From positions 62,001 through 126,000 of the forward strand of contig CAZLZD010000002.1 of NCBI GenBank assembly GCA_964563925.1: DNA of 64,000 bases. The letters are read 5' to 3'. The notes below the pieces were generated by a model. The model had not been told where the DNA came from. It worked only from the letters and a program-made list of their open reading frames with translations, and did no database searches. The stretch is from JAUILA01 sp964563925 (GTDB taxonomy: Bacteria; Bacteroidota; Bacteroidia; Cytophagales; Cyclobacteriaceae). Positions 36,365-46,862 of this stretch are shown here, one piece after another (the stretch's first letter is position 1; each line of letters starts with the position of its first letter). The position numbers and the translations under genes are program-made.

Positions 36365-39300
36365 CGGCGTCTTTATTTTTATTCTTCATTAACCATAAAT
36401 AGGCATCCTCCAGGTTTGCCCGTACTTGTTTCGCATCTGGTTTCGGGATCTGATGTGAAAGACATTTTACACGGATCAGGTCCCCTTCGCGCATATGATG
36501 TACGATAAGGTAGTTTCCTTTAGTCGCTTCAAATTCCTTTGGGGTCAGGTGAAATTCCCATACTTTTCCGTTGGCCAGCTCCGCCATGGTAGCCGGACTC
36601 CCCATGTATTCTATATTACCGGAGATCAGCACCGCAAGATTGTTGCAACTACTGGCTATGTCTTCGATAATGTGGGTGGAGAATATGACAATCCGTTCCC
36701 TGCTAAGCTCCACCAGCAGGTTCCTGAACCGGATTCTCTCAAGCGGGTCAAGTCCGGCTGTCGGCTCGTCCACCACCAGGATCTTTGGAAGATGAAGAAG
36801 GATCTGTGCGATTCCTATCCGTTGTTTCATGCCCCCTGAGAATGATCCGATCTGTTTATGCTGATGCTCAACCATATGAACCGCCTCAAGTACATATCGC
36901 ACCCTGGCTTCCCTTTCTTCCTTGTTTGTGATCTTTCTCAATATGGCCTGGTAATCCAGGAACTGATAGGGCGTCATGTTTTCGTAGGTACCGAAGGCCT
37001 GTGGCAAGTACCCGATGAGCCCCTGAAGTTCTTCCCTTCTCAATGAAGTATCATGCCCGTTAATCCATATCTTCCCATAACTCTGGTCCATGATGCCACA
37101 GAGAATCCGCATCAGCGTGGTTTTACCGGCTCCATTTGGTCCGAGTAACCCAAACATGCCCTGCTCTACCGTCAGGCTCACTCCTTTGAGGGCTTTGAAT
37201 TCCGGTTTTTTTGGCTTTACGAATGGTATAAGCAGCAGTGCCTGAAAATACCACTTTCGTATCCTCGCAAAACGGCCGGTGATTTCACTAACCTTCACGG
37301 GATTCTCCGATAACCTTCGTGCTACATGAACCAGGAACAATCCGGTAAACCAGACCAGGATCAGGAATATTCCGAGACCTTTTACACTTACTTCCTGGTA
37401 AAGAAATGCAGAACTCAATACAGGGAAGCCCCAGAAAAGCAGGGAATAACATATTCTCCTGAGTCTTTTTCTATTCTTAACCACCTGCCATACACCTGAA
37501 GAGATATATAGGAGCAGCGCATGCAGCGCCATCATGAAGACCAATTGCCAGAATGCTTTTTCAAGGAAAAAGTATACAAAATAGACCAGGAATCCCGTAA
37601 GAGTAACCTGCCAGATAAGGTTCTGGAGAATGGCCTTGCTGGTCATCTTTTCTTCACCGCGTGTTTCGTACAAATGTCTATTGCCTTTCCACTCGCGTAT
37701 CCAGCGCTTGTCCCTGCCGTACACCTTTGTGAGGTTCCTTATTTCGATATGCATGACTTCATCAGGAGCCACCATACGCGTGGTGGCCTGGCGCAGGGAA
37801 GTCATGACAAAATACGTGCCGCCGGGGATCAGGATTACCATTGAAAACAGCCAGATAAGCTGCCAGAGTATGCCCTCGATCTGTGAATAGATCAGAACCA
37901 CAGCCAGGGCTACCAGAACTATCTGCAGGGCCTTAACGAACAGATTCAGGTTTCTGAACCAATCCAGTACGCTCTCCAGTCCGGCACTCATGGTAGGGAT
38001 ATATATCAGGGTAAGGATCGTCGCAAATGCCAGTCCGCCCATCACCGTCACCGCAAAAGGTTGTCCGATACTGGTGACGTATTCTGCTTCCCCGAGGGCC
38101 AGGGGCAGCATTGCAACGATTGTCGTTATGGAGGTTATCAGAATAGGGCGGATCCTGGAAATCCCGCTCGTTATGAGGGAGCGGTATTTTCCGTAGCCCT
38201 TTCGCCTTAAAATTCTTGAATAATCGATGAGAATGATGCCATTGTTGACCACCACACCCAGGAGTATCAGTAAGCCGATAAGGGTGTTGGCGTTAAGGAG
38301 AGAATTGCCCGTCAGGGTCAGGCCCAGGAACGCACCGGTGGCTGCCAGGGGTATGGAGAACATGATCACCAAGGGAAGGTACAGTGATTCAAAAACGGCC
38401 GCCAGGAGCATGTAGATGATGATGACCGCGGCCAGGAGAAAGAAGTAGAAATCGTCGAAAAGACCTTCGTCATGGACAACATCAACCACCAGCCCGGAGG
38501 GGATATTCACACTGCCGACCAGCTGATCCACTTCAATGCGTGACGCTTCCAGAAGTGACTCCGATTTCATCACTTCGTCAATAAAGCTGTAGCTGATCTC
38601 AATTTGTTTTTCCTGGTTCAGCCTGGTTATGGTACTTTCCCCGGTGGAGTAGATTACTGATCCAAAATCAGAAAGGGAGTGAATTGCACCAGAGGTATTG
38701 GCCACCGGCATTTCCCGCAAGTCTTTCATTTCTTTGGCAGCCTGTTCAACCTGTTTACGCGTTTGAATGGTAATTTCAAATTCTTCATCACCACTGATCA
38801 GGGTGGACCCCGAGTTGAAGGATGGCTGAAAGTCATTCAGCGCAATGGCCACATTCTGCTGAGTGATGTTTAAGGCGTTCATCCGTTGCTGATCGAATGC
38901 TATATGAGCCTCCGGGCGCTCCGGACTGATATTTATATGAGTGATGGCGATGGATTGAAGGCTGGAGATGAACGTGTTGATATCATTTGCGATGGATTGC
39001 ATGAGTTCAAAATCCTGCCCCTTGATTACGATACGCTCTGACGGAGATCCGATCCCGAGCATCCGCTCAAAATCTGCCGATGCTGAATTAGTGCCTCCGC
39101 CCTGATTGCCCCCGGACTGGGGCGGTTGCTCCAGGGAGAGGTTCAGGTCCTCATAGTCTTTTCCCAGGCTCATTAATTTGTTTTGAACAGCTGTCACCGG
39201 CATATTCCTTTCTTTAAAGTCTTCCACGAGCGATACGGTCAGTACGGCTTCCCCTTCTGAAATCTGGCTGATGACTTTAGAAATTACAGGCATTTCCAGT

Positions 39301-41063
39301 ATTTTCTCCTCCATTTTTCGGACCCTGATATCGGTGGATTCCAGGGTTGCTCCCTGCGGAAGGGTGACAAATAAATTAAGCTCCGATTTCTCTACCTGGC
39401 TCGGGCCACTCAGGCTGACCAGCAGGCTTAGCCCGATGGTGAGGAAAAACAGGACCAGTCCGCCGACGACAGTAAACAAAGGCCTTCGGAAACAGGCTTT
39501 CAGTATCACCACATACTTCTGAATCATGCGTTGTCGTATGGAGGCGTTTTTAATCAGGGGTGCCTTTTCCTGATCCTCTTCATTGATGGCAGCATGAGCA
39601 AGCATGGGAATGAGTACTACGGCCACGACCAGTGAAACCAGGAGCGTTGAAATAATGGAAACACCGATGTGTGTCCCAATGATGGTGACAAGGAAATTTG
39701 ATGAAAAAATAAATGGTAAAAAGACAGTGACCGTAGTAAGAGTGGCTGCAACAACGGAACGCATGACCTCGTTCGTGCCGGTCACTACTGCCTCTTTCTT
39801 TCCCTTTTTATTGACTACATGCCGGTAAATATTCTCCAGAACCACCACACTGTTATCAAGAAGCATCCCGATGGCAAGGGCCATACCAATAAGCGTCAGG
39901 CTGTTTATGGAGATGTCAGCCGCATAGAAGAAATTGAACGAGGCGTACACAGAAATGGGGATGGCAAGGGCAATGCTAAGGATGAATTTCATTCTCCGAA
40001 GGAAAATCCACAGCACAAAAACGGCAAGGAGTCCGCCGGTCACAGCCAGGTTTTTAATCTGGTTGATATTGTCGGTCATCAGCTGGGCCTGATTTCGTTG
40101 TACAATGATCTCAACATCCTGAGGGGCCAGTTCTTCATTTAGTTCATCAATCGCTTCATTGGTCATTTCAGCGAGGGCAATCAGGTTGGATTGGGTGTCC
40201 TTTGACAAACGAATGGAGACGGCATCTTTTCCGTTCACCCGGCTAAGCGACGTTTGCTCCTTGACACCAAAGAATACCTCTGCCACATCGCCCAACAGGA
40301 GAGGTCCTTTTTCGGAAACTACCAGGCTTTGTATGTTTTTGATATCCTTCAGTTCAGCGGTTACATGAACGAATACTTCCTGGCCGCTTTGTACAATCTG
40401 ACCTGCAAACGCGCTTTTATCGGAGTGAGCCGCCAGCACGTTGCTGATTGTATTGGGGGTAATACCATGGGCTTCGCAAATGGCATCGTTCATGATGATC
40501 TCCACGGTTTTTTGCCGGCCCCCGAAGACTTCCACGCCGCCGATGCCGTCAATATTATTGAGCCGGTCAGTAATGTGCTGGTCCGTAATATTTCTCACCC
40601 GGTCCACGCCACCGCTGCCTAGGACCTGTAAATCCATGAAGGCATTCGTAAACTGTTCGGTGTCAATTTTTACTATGTTTACAAAGAAATCCGGCGTGAG
40701 ATCTGCCTGTAAGGCACCTACCTTCTGTTCAAGTTTCAGGTAGGCATATTTGACATTCACACCCTGTTGAAAAGAGATGAAGATCATTCCCTGCCGGCTG
40801 TCAGCGCTGGAGCTGATCTCTTCAACACCCTCCAGGGTGCTGATCGCACTTTCAAGCGGAATAATCGCCTCCCTTTCCATGTATTTCGGATCAACTTCTG
40901 AGGCAGAGGCGACCTGTACAATGAGCACCGGCAATTCCACATTAGGGAAGAGCTCAACCGGCAGTTTGCTGTATGAAATATATCCCAGTACTGAGAAGCC
41001 GATGAACAGCATAGAAACCAGTACTTTGCGCTGGATGATCGTATGGAGGAGGCTTTTACCCAT
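36336..41063 (-). CDS. RND efflux permease fused to a split ABC ATPase domain
   Basis: 1575 residues in one uninterrupted frame. Residues 1-1030 are a full HAE1-type RND permease (opening KLPVELFPNVELPVLIV, TM4 motif GMLLDNSVVVLEN). Two helices follow (about 1040-1090), then the first strand of an ABC ATPase (IEIRNLTKVYG, about 1103-1113). After that comes a roughly 165-residue insertion with four or five predicted helices, and then the rest of the ABC domain (FKALKGVSL onward, about 1288). The ATPase motifs are all intact: Walker A GPNGAGKTT (about 1307), signature SFSGGMKQR (about 1407), Walker B ILVVDEPTAGLDP and switch His in STHIIEDI. The C-terminus (NLEDAYLWLM) resembles the adjacent stand-alone ATPase at 50186-51076. 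The gene overlaps the first RND gene by 8 bases and the permease gene by 29. An even number of inserted helices would keep both ATPase halves in the cytoplasm. Confidence 0.9.
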   Translation of the reverse strand: MGKSLLHTIIQRKVLVSMLFIGFSVLGYISYSKLPVELFPNVELPVLIVQVASASEVDPKYMEREAIIPLESAISTLEGVEEISSSADSRQGMIFISFQQGVNVKYAYLKLEQKVGALQADLTPDFFVNIVKIDTEQFTNAFMDLQVLGSGGVDRVRNITDQHITDRLNNIDGIGGVEVFGGRQKTVEIIMNDAICEAHGITPNTISNVLAAHSDKSAFAGQIVQSGQEVFVHVTAELKDIKNIQSLVVSEKGPLLLGDVAEVFFGVKEQTSLSRVNGKDAVSIRLSKDTQSNLIALAEMTNEAIDELNEELAPQDVEIIVQRNQAQLMTDNINQIKNLAVTGGLLAVFVLWIFLRRMKFILSIALAIPISVYASFNFFYAADISINSLTLIGMALAIGMLLDNSVVVLENIYRHVVNKKGKKEAVVTGTNEVMRSVVAATLTTVTVFLPFIFSSNFLVTIIGTHIGVSIISTLLVSLVVAVVLIPMLAHAAINEEDQEKAPLIKNASIRQRMIQKYVVILKACFRRPLFTVVGGLVLFFLTIGLSLLVSLSGPSQVEKSELNLFVTLPQGATLESTDIRVRKMEEKILEMPVISKVISQISEGEAVLTVSLVEDFKERNMPVTAVQNKLMSLGKDYEDLNLSLEQPPQSGGNQGGGTNSASADFERMLGIGSPSERIVIKGQDFELMQSIANDINTFISSLQSIAITHINISPERPEAHIAFDQQRMNALNITQQNVAIALNDFQPSFNSGSTLISGDEEFEITIQTRKQVEQAAKEMKDLREMPVANTSGAIHSLSDFGSVIYSTGESTITRLNQEKQIEISYSFIDEVMKSESLLEASRIEVDQLVGSVNIPSGLVVDVVHDEGLFDDFYFFLLAAVIIIYMLLAAVFESLYLPLVIMFSIPLAATGAFLGLTLTGNSLLNANTLIGLLILLGVVVNNGIILIDYSRILRRKGYGKYRSLITSGISRIRPILITSITTIVAMLPLALGEAEYVTSIGQPFAVTVMGGLAFATILTLIYIPTMSAGLESVLDWFRNLNLFVKALQIVLVALAVVLIYSQIEGILWQLIWLFSMVILIPGGTYFVMTSLRQATTRMVAPDEVMHIEIRNLTKVYGRDKRWIREWKGNRHLYETRGEEKMTSKAILQNLIWQVTLTGFLVYFVYFFLEKAFWQLVFMMALHALLLYISSGVWQVVKNRKRLRRICYSLLFWGFPVLSSAFLYQEVSVKGLGIFLILVWFTGLFLVHVARRLSENPVKVSEITGRFARIRKWYFQALLLIPFVKPKKPEFKALKGVSLTVEQGMFGLLGPNGAGKTTLMRILCGIMDQSYGKIWINGHDTSLRREELQGLIGYLPQAFGTYENMTPYQFLDYQAILRKITNKEEREARVRYVLEAVHMVEHQHKQIGSFSGGMKQRIGIAQILLHLPKILVVDEPTAGLDPLERIRFRNLLVELSRERIVIFSTHIIEDIASSCNNLAVLISGNIEYMGSPATMAELANGKVWEFHLTPKEFEATKGNYLIVHHMREGDLIRVKCLSHQIPKPDAKQVRANLEDAYLWLMKNKNKDADEKPAAVSL

Positions 41064-44000
41064 GCGCAGTCTCCGTTTTTACATTTCTCTTCGTTTTGCC
41101 GACCAGGCGTTCAATGCTTTCGTAGAAACATGGAATGATGATAAGGGTAAGCAGGGTGGAAGTGACCAGTCCGCCGATAACAGCAATAGCCATCGGAGCA
41201 CGTAACGAAGCACTTTCTCCGAAACCAAAAGTCAGGGGCAGGAGTGCCAGAACGGTGGTGAGGCTGGTCATGAGAATAGGTCGGAACCTCCGCTGGGCCG
41301 CATCCAGAACAGCTTCCCGTAATGGAAGGCCCTGTTGTTTGTTTCTGTTGATACTGTCGACGAGAATGATGGAATTATTTACGGCTATGCCGGCCAGCAT
41401 GATAATACCTATGAAGGCCATCATATTTAAGGGCATGTTGAGTATAAAGAATGCCAGCAAGGCGCCGACGCATGCAAGCGGGATCGTCAGAAGAATGGTA
41501 AAGGGATGAATCAGTGATTCGAATTGTGAAGCCAGGACCATATAGACCAGCAATACGGAGAGCACCAGAGAAAAGGTCAGGTTTTGCATGGACTCCTGTC
41601 GTTTTACTTCCTGTCCGGCAACACGAATTTTGTACCTCGGGGGTAGCGAAATTCCGGCAACCGAATTATCCACAGATTTGGCGATCTTATCATAGGCCTG
41701 GTCCTGATCCACGCGTGCGCCGATAGAAACCATACGGTTCTGATTCTTTCTGTGAATAGCATTTGAGGCATTTTCAAGGCTTATGAAGGCGATTTCATTT
41801 AATGGAAATTCCTGCTGACCACTTTTTATTCTCATGTTTTCAAGACCAGACAGCGTGATTCCCGGCACCCTTATCCGTATATCCTGCATTTCACCTTCCC
41901 GCTCAAGAGAGCCTGCTTTTTTCCCTTCCAGCTGATCTTTAATCTGCAGGATCACATCGTCTATAGATAAATTCATTAAGCCGGCACGGAATTTATCCAC
42001 ATCCACCCGAACCTGGGGAACGCCCGAGTCTGCATTTGATACAGGCTCGTAAATTTCAGGGATGCCGGACATCACCCGCAGGGTGGAGTCGGAAAGTGCA
42101 CGGAGGGCATTAAAGTCGGCCCCGCTGATTTCTACCACCAGGGGCATTTCATCTTCCCCGAATAGTGAATTCAGGGAGCTTTCATCGTTGGAAAACGTGG
42201 CTTCAAGACCTGGTATTCCATCAAAATAGATTGATAATTTGTCTAGTACCGATACAATGTCCAGATCCATGTCTTCCCGGAACAGCAGCTTAAGCGTGGC
42301 TTTGTTCTCTTCATAGACATTTTCGTTTTCTATTCCGGACTGGCTTTTCTCAGGTCCGATGTGAGCATACACCTTATCCAGCTGGCCTTCAAAGAGCAGC
42401 GCAAGCTGACCTTCGATCTGGTCAACCGTCGAGGATGTCCTCGCTAAAGGTGTACCATTGGTGAGGCTAAGATCGACGGATATGGCGTTTGTTCCGGCCT
42501 GCGGCATGTACTCGCTTCCGATAACGCCGATGAGTTGATAGGAGCCGATCATAAGGATGACGGATACCACGATAAGCGCCCCCTTGTACCGCAATGCTTT
42601 ATCCAGGAAAGCCCTGTAGCCATTATACCGGAGGGGAGGGGCTTCCTGTTTTGCTGTGTCGTTCTTGAAGATACGGGTAAAGAGCATGGGAATAAGCAAT
42701 ATGGCAACTGCTAATGATGAGATCAGTGAAAAGGCTACCGTCCATGCCTGGTCTTTAAACAATTCTCCCGACGGACCCTGCAGGTAAACTATAGGAAGAA
42801 AGACAACGATGGTGGTGAGGGTGGAGGCAGTTATTGCTCCGCTCACTTCACTGGTTCCATGGATAGCTGCATCAATGACGCTTAAACCTTCTTCACGTTT
42901 TCTGAAAATACTCTCCACCACCACAATGGCGTTGTCCACCAGCATGCCGGCACCCAGGGCCAGCCCGCCCAGTGTCATCACATTCAGGCTGAGGCCATTG
43001 AAATACATCAGGTTGAATGTGGCAATGATGGAAACAGGAATTGCGAGACTTATTATAAGCGTAGATCCCATTCTTCGCAGGAAAACAAACAGGATCAGGA
43101 TGGCGAACAAGGCCCCGTAAAGCCCTGATTCTTTCACTTCGTTAATGGCGCCCTGAATGAATCTGCCCTGGTTCTGGATTATCACAAACTCATAGCCCGG
43201 TACAGATTTTTGTATGTCGCCCAGTACCTGTGTCAATTCATTGACGGCATCCACGGTATTGTATTTTGTCTCTTTATAAACGGAGAGGCCTAGGCTTCTT
43301 TTCTGGTTGACCCTTACAATGCTGGCGGCATCTTTATCAAGAATTTTCAAGGTGGCAACTTCTCTCAAAAGCACAGGTACCTGTCCTGTAGTTGTCCCCA
43401 GGTTCGTGGCAGTTTGCTGCTCCCCGGAATCCGTAGTGGCAGGTGACGGGGCATTGCTTCCCCGAGAGGTATACCCAACAACGAGTTCCTCCAGGTCGTC
43501 GGGCCTTTCAATGATTCCCAGGCCTTTGATTACATACTTGCGGCCGAGGTCTTCAATATACCCTCCCGATACATTGCGGTTATAGTTTTCTATTTTGGTT
43601 ACAAGATCATTTACCGTCAACCCGAATGAGGCCAGCAGTCCCGGGTCCGTTTCAAGGACAACCTCCTTTTCCTGTTCACCGGAAAGACGCACTTCGGCGA
43701 TACCTGGCAGGCGTATGATCTCATTCCTGAAATTATTCTCAGCGACCTTTCTGAGCGCATCCATGTCGCTGGAATTTGGGTTGTAAATTCCCAGGATCAT
43801 GATAGGCGTGGCATTCGGATCGAACTGGGAGATGACAAATTCATCGATCTCTTCGTTCAGTGAAAAGCTGGACAGCGCTTTCTGAAGGTCAAGAAAGGCT
43901 TCGTCCATATCTTTTTCCCAATCATATTGTACGGTTACCCGTCCGTAGCCTGTCTGACTTACGGAGCTGACCTCCATGGCCCCGTTTTGCCGGATGGCGA

Positions 44001-44211
44001 TTGACTCTATGGATTCAATATATTGCTTTTCTATTTCCGAAGGAGGTCTGATCCCTGCTTTCAGTTCAACAAACAACGTGGGGTTTTTAAGATCCGGGAA
44101 TAATTCGATGGGCAATTTGCCAAAGGAAATGACGCCCAGCAATATAACTGCCAGTACGATCATTAGTATGGAAACAGGATAGGATACAGCCAGTGATACG
44201 ATCTTTTTCAC
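41056..44211 (-). CDS. RND multidrug-type efflux permease
   Basis: 1051 residues, the standard HAE1/AcrB length: twelve transmembrane helices in two halves and two large periplasmic loops. The opening SFGKLPIELFPDLKNP and the TM4 motif GAGMLVDNAIVVVESIF fit MdtB/C-like permeases with a single Asp in place of the DD pair of AcrB. It is likely to form a hetero-oligomer with the downstream fusion protein, as MdtB and MdtC do. It overlaps that gene by 8 bases and follows the adaptor gene by 46. Confidence 0.93.
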   Translation of the reverse strand: MKKIVSLAVSYPVSILMIVLAVILLGVISFGKLPIELFPDLKNPTLFVELKAGIRPPSEIEKQYIESIESIAIRQNGAMEVSSVSQTGYGRVTVQYDWEKDMDEAFLDLQKALSSFSLNEEIDEFVISQFDPNATPIMILGIYNPNSSDMDALRKVAENNFRNEIIRLPGIAEVRLSGEQEKEVVLETDPGLLASFGLTVNDLVTKIENYNRNVSGGYIEDLGRKYVIKGLGIIERPDDLEELVVGYTSRGSNAPSPATTDSGEQQTATNLGTTTGQVPVLLREVATLKILDKDAASIVRVNQKRSLGLSVYKETKYNTVDAVNELTQVLGDIQKSVPGYEFVIIQNQGRFIQGAINEVKESGLYGALFAILILFVFLRRMGSTLIISLAIPVSIIATFNLMYFNGLSLNVMTLGGLALGAGMLVDNAIVVVESIFRKREEGLSVIDAAIHGTSEVSGAITASTLTTIVVFLPIVYLQGPSGELFKDQAWTVAFSLISSLAVAILLIPMLFTRIFKNDTAKQEAPPLRYNGYRAFLDKALRYKGALIVVSVILMIGSYQLIGVIGSEYMPQAGTNAISVDLSLTNGTPLARTSSTVDQIEGQLALLFEGQLDKVYAHIGPEKSQSGIENENVYEENKATLKLLFREDMDLDIVSVLDKLSIYFDGIPGLEATFSNDESSLNSLFGEDEMPLVVEISGADFNALRALSDSTLRVMSGIPEIYEPVSNADSGVPQVRVDVDKFRAGLMNLSIDDVILQIKDQLEGKKAGSLEREGEMQDIRIRVPGITLSGLENMRIKSGQQEFPLNEIAFISLENASNAIHRKNQNRMVSIGARVDQDQAYDKIAKSVDNSVAGISLPPRYKIRVAGQEVKRQESMQNLTFSLVLSVLLVYMVLASQFESLIHPFTILLTIPLACVGALLAFFILNMPLNMMAFIGIIMLAGIAVNNSIILVDSINRNKQQGLPLREAVLDAAQRRFRPILMTSLTTVLALLPLTFGFGESASLRAPMAIAVIGGLVTSTLLTLIIIPCFYESIERLVGKTKRNVKTETAHG

Positions 44212-44257
44212 GCTACTTCAGTTTTGGGTGGAACACATAATGGAACGGAGATTTGTA

Positions 44258-45316
44258 TCATTGCAGCACGCTGACTTTTGACTTGTTCCGAAGGGTTTCG
44301 AAACCCGTTACAACCAACCTGTCGTTAATTTTTAGCCCATTGGTCACCTCAATTTTATCCATCGTTTCCAGTCCGGTAGTGATCTTCTTTTCGGTGGCTA
44401 TGCCATTCTCCACGATAAACACCACCTTGCCGTCCTGCCTGGATATGACCGTTTCTTTCGGAATGACAATGGTGCTGTCGCGTTTCTCAGAGAGAATCGC
44501 GGCTTTTATGAACATGCCCGGGCGCAGCGAATGCCTGCGGTTATCGATCTGAAGAACACTGTGGAAGGTCCTGCTCTCTGTATCGATTACAGGAGAGATC
44601 TGGCTTATTTTTCCGGTCAGCGTGTCCTTGGCTGAATTGTAATTGGTTATCTGCACGAGTTGATCCAGGGTGACTTCATCCAGGTGTTTTTCAGGCAGTT
44701 TGACATCCATCAGGAGATTTTCATATTCCATAACCTTGAATAGCGCTGCTCCCTGGTCTATTCTCACCCCATCGGTGTGATATGGAAGCTCGACAATGAC
44801 ACCGCTGAAAGGAGCCCTGACTGCAAGCTTGGCAATTTGCAATTCGGCATTCTCATAACTGTATTTGGCATTCACGAATTCGATGGATGCATTTTTCAGG
44901 TCGGTCTGTGTTACCCCTCCTTTTTCATACAGTGAGGTTTGTTTGGAAAGATTGCTTTCAGCAAGTTCAAGATTCAATTTTTTGCTCTCCAGCTGCAGGG
45001 AATTGACGAATTCCTGGTCCTCAATCCTGATCAGCACCTGTCCGTCCCGGACGGCATCCCCCAGCGCAAAAGGCTTTCCCGTAGCGGGGTTTCGCTGAAT
45101 CCTGTAGATGCCCCCCCGCTCCGCTTTCATTGACCCCTCTTTGGCGGAATACACCGTGCCTGTGGTTTCAATAAACCTGGAAATGCTTTGCGGTTTGATG
45201 CTTTCCACTGACACCGGGATTTTTATTTCACTCTGGATGTCTGACGTCTCGCTGTTGCAGGAGAGAATACCAATCAGGACCAGAAGGGGAAGGGTTGCTT
45301 TCAGAGACTTTTTCAT
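44258..45316 (-). CDS. RND efflux periplasmic adaptor (membrane fusion protein), lipoprotein
   Basis: 352 residues from the ATG at 45316, which gives a lipoprotein signal (LLVLIGILSC, Cys20). The longer frame upstream would overlap the TolC gene end and mask the signal. The order is beta strand, lipoyl half, alpha-helical hairpin (LESKKLNLELAESNLSKQ...), lipoyl half with RAPFSGVIVELP, and beta-barrel domain. It links the RND permease to TolC and lies between those two genes. Confidence 0.92.
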   Translation of the reverse strand: MKKSLKATLPLLVLIGILSCNSETSDIQSEIKIPVSVESIKPQSISRFIETTGTVYSAKEGSMKAERGGIYRIQRNPATGKPFALGDAVRDGQVLIRIEDQEFVNSLQLESKKLNLELAESNLSKQTSLYEKGGVTQTDLKNASIEFVNAKYSYENAELQIAKLAVRAPFSGVIVELPYHTDGVRIDQGAALFKVMEYENLLMDVKLPEKHLDEVTLDQLVQITNYNSAKDTLTGKISQISPVIDTESRTFHSVLQIDNRRHSLRPGMFIKAAILSEKRDSTIVIPKETVISRQDGKVVFIVENGIATEKKITTGLETMDKIEVTNGLKINDRLVVTGFETLRNKSKVSVLQ

Positions 45317-45353
45317 GTGTTTTTGGTTTGTAAATACCATGTAAAACCGGTAA

Positions 45354-46835
45354 TTAATATTGTTGAATGAGGACAGGTTCCTGTTTTTCAAAATCATAAA
45401 GTGACAGGATCTTCATGTTCAGTAATTCAATTTTATAATTGATCAGCGCATCGGCGAATGCGCTCTTATTTTCGGAAAGCTGACTTTGAAATCTTTCCAG
45501 ATCAATGCTAGTCAGATCACCGTTTTTATAGCGCTCAAGGTTGATGTCGTAGGTAAGCTCCGCATTCCTGACATTCTGCTCGGCAATAGCGATCTGATTT
45601 TCCAGGTTTTGCAGGCTCCTGTATACCCTTCTGATGTCAAATATTATGTTGTTGCGTTCCACTTCGAGATCCACCTTATTGATTTCAAGGCTGGCATTGG
45701 CCGCATCCATCCGGGCCCTGTTTTCTCCCCAGTCCCAGATCGGGATGCTAAAGGAAATGGCCACTCTTGGGTTCATATTCGGCGTTTCATAAACTTCCGG
45801 TGCGCGCGGATTGTCTCCAAATATTCCTACTGAAAGGGCAATGGCTCCTTTAAATTCGTTCAGCGCATTGGTTCGGATGAGCTCAAACTGAGATCTTTCG
45901 ATATCGATCATCCGCTCCCGCAGTTCCATCCTGTGATCTAACCCGTACCGGATGGCCTGATTCAAATCCACTTCTTTCGTTACAAAACGTATATCGACCT
46001 CCACCGCCAGTTCTTCTTCTGCATCGATACCCAGCAATAGTTTGAAATCATCGGCAGCATTTGCTAGTTGGACCTCTGAGTTTTCCAGGGCGGATCGCGA
46101 GGTAGCCAGGTTGAGTTCTGCCTGGTAAAGCTCTTCTCTCGCCAGAAGATCCGCCTCGACTTTGTTCAGGGTAATCTCGTAGCTGACTTGCTGATTTTCA
46201 TATTCGTCCATGGCAATTTCCAGGTCATTCTGACGCTGATAGAAGTTGTAGAAGGAGCGCGTGACATCCTGCTCGAGGGTCAGGAGCTGTAAGGCATTGC
46301 TGATCTGGGCATTCTCCAGGTTCAGTTCAAGTTCCTTCAGCTGTAGCTTATTCCGGTTGTAGGTAAAAATGGGCTGGTCGAGCTGCAGGTAAAGATTATT
46401 GCTGTAGGTTTTGGTCCGGATGTCCTGAAACTCACTAAAACTATCCCGGTAACCAAAGCGGTTGACAAGCGATATGGTGCCGTCGGTAGCGGCGATTGGC
46501 TGACTTACCGAGAATGTCAGGAAAGAATTATAATCCTCATTGGTATTCCATTGAGAAATCAGGTCGTTAAAGCTGCGTTGACGATTATAGTCAAACGGGG
46601 TGACGTCCAGGGAAAACCGTGATTTTAACGCAGCACGCTGTGCATCCAAACTCCGTTGATTGCCGTAGAGGTTCAGCCTGGATTTTCGTATGGTAGGACT
46701 ACTGTTCTGGGCAATTTGTATGGATTCCTGCAGGGTGAGCGTTTGTTGTGAAAACAGGTCAGGTGTTATCAGACAGGCTCCCAGTAACAGGAACATTCTC
46801 CATTTTTTCTTATTAATTGTTAAGCTCTTGTTCAT
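45354..46835 (-). CDS. TolC-family outer-membrane efflux protein
   Basis: 493 residues with a signal peptide ending near DLFSQ. Two repeated OEP halves with long alpha-helical coiled coils are visible, starting LTLQESIQIAQNSSPTIRKSR and in the second half NQAIRYGLDHRMELRERMID. It provides the outer-membrane channel of the tripartite pump and perhaps of the ABC modules too. It is 27 bases after the large permease gene and 37 before the adaptor. Confidence 0.93.
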   Translation of the reverse strand: MNKSLTINKKKWRMFLLLGACLITPDLFSQQTLTLQESIQIAQNSSPTIRKSRLNLYGNQRSLDAQRAALKSRFSLDVTPFDYNRQRSFNDLISQWNTNEDYNSFLTFSVSQPIAATDGTISLVNRFGYRDSFSEFQDIRTKTYSNNLYLQLDQPIFTYNRNKLQLKELELNLENAQISNALQLLTLEQDVTRSFYNFYQRQNDLEIAMDEYENQQVSYEITLNKVEADLLAREELYQAELNLATSRSALENSEVQLANAADDFKLLLGIDAEEELAVEVDIRFVTKEVDLNQAIRYGLDHRMELRERMIDIERSQFELIRTNALNEFKGAIALSVGIFGDNPRAPEVYETPNMNPRVAISFSIPIWDWGENRARMDAANASLEINKVDLEVERNNIIFDIRRVYRSLQNLENQIAIAEQNVRNAELTYDINLERYKNGDLTSIDLERFQSQLSENKSAFADALINYKIELLNMKILSLYDFEKQEPVLIQQY

Positions 46836-46862
46836 AATTACTTGATTACTCCCTTTTAAAGA

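Noticed and set aside
36336..41063. Idea that the RND-ABC fusion is a sequencing frameshift artefact
   Set aside because: The frame is continuous for 4.7 kb without a stop, the linker codes for sensible membrane helices, and both halves have all key motifs; an assembly join cannot be fully excluded without reads.
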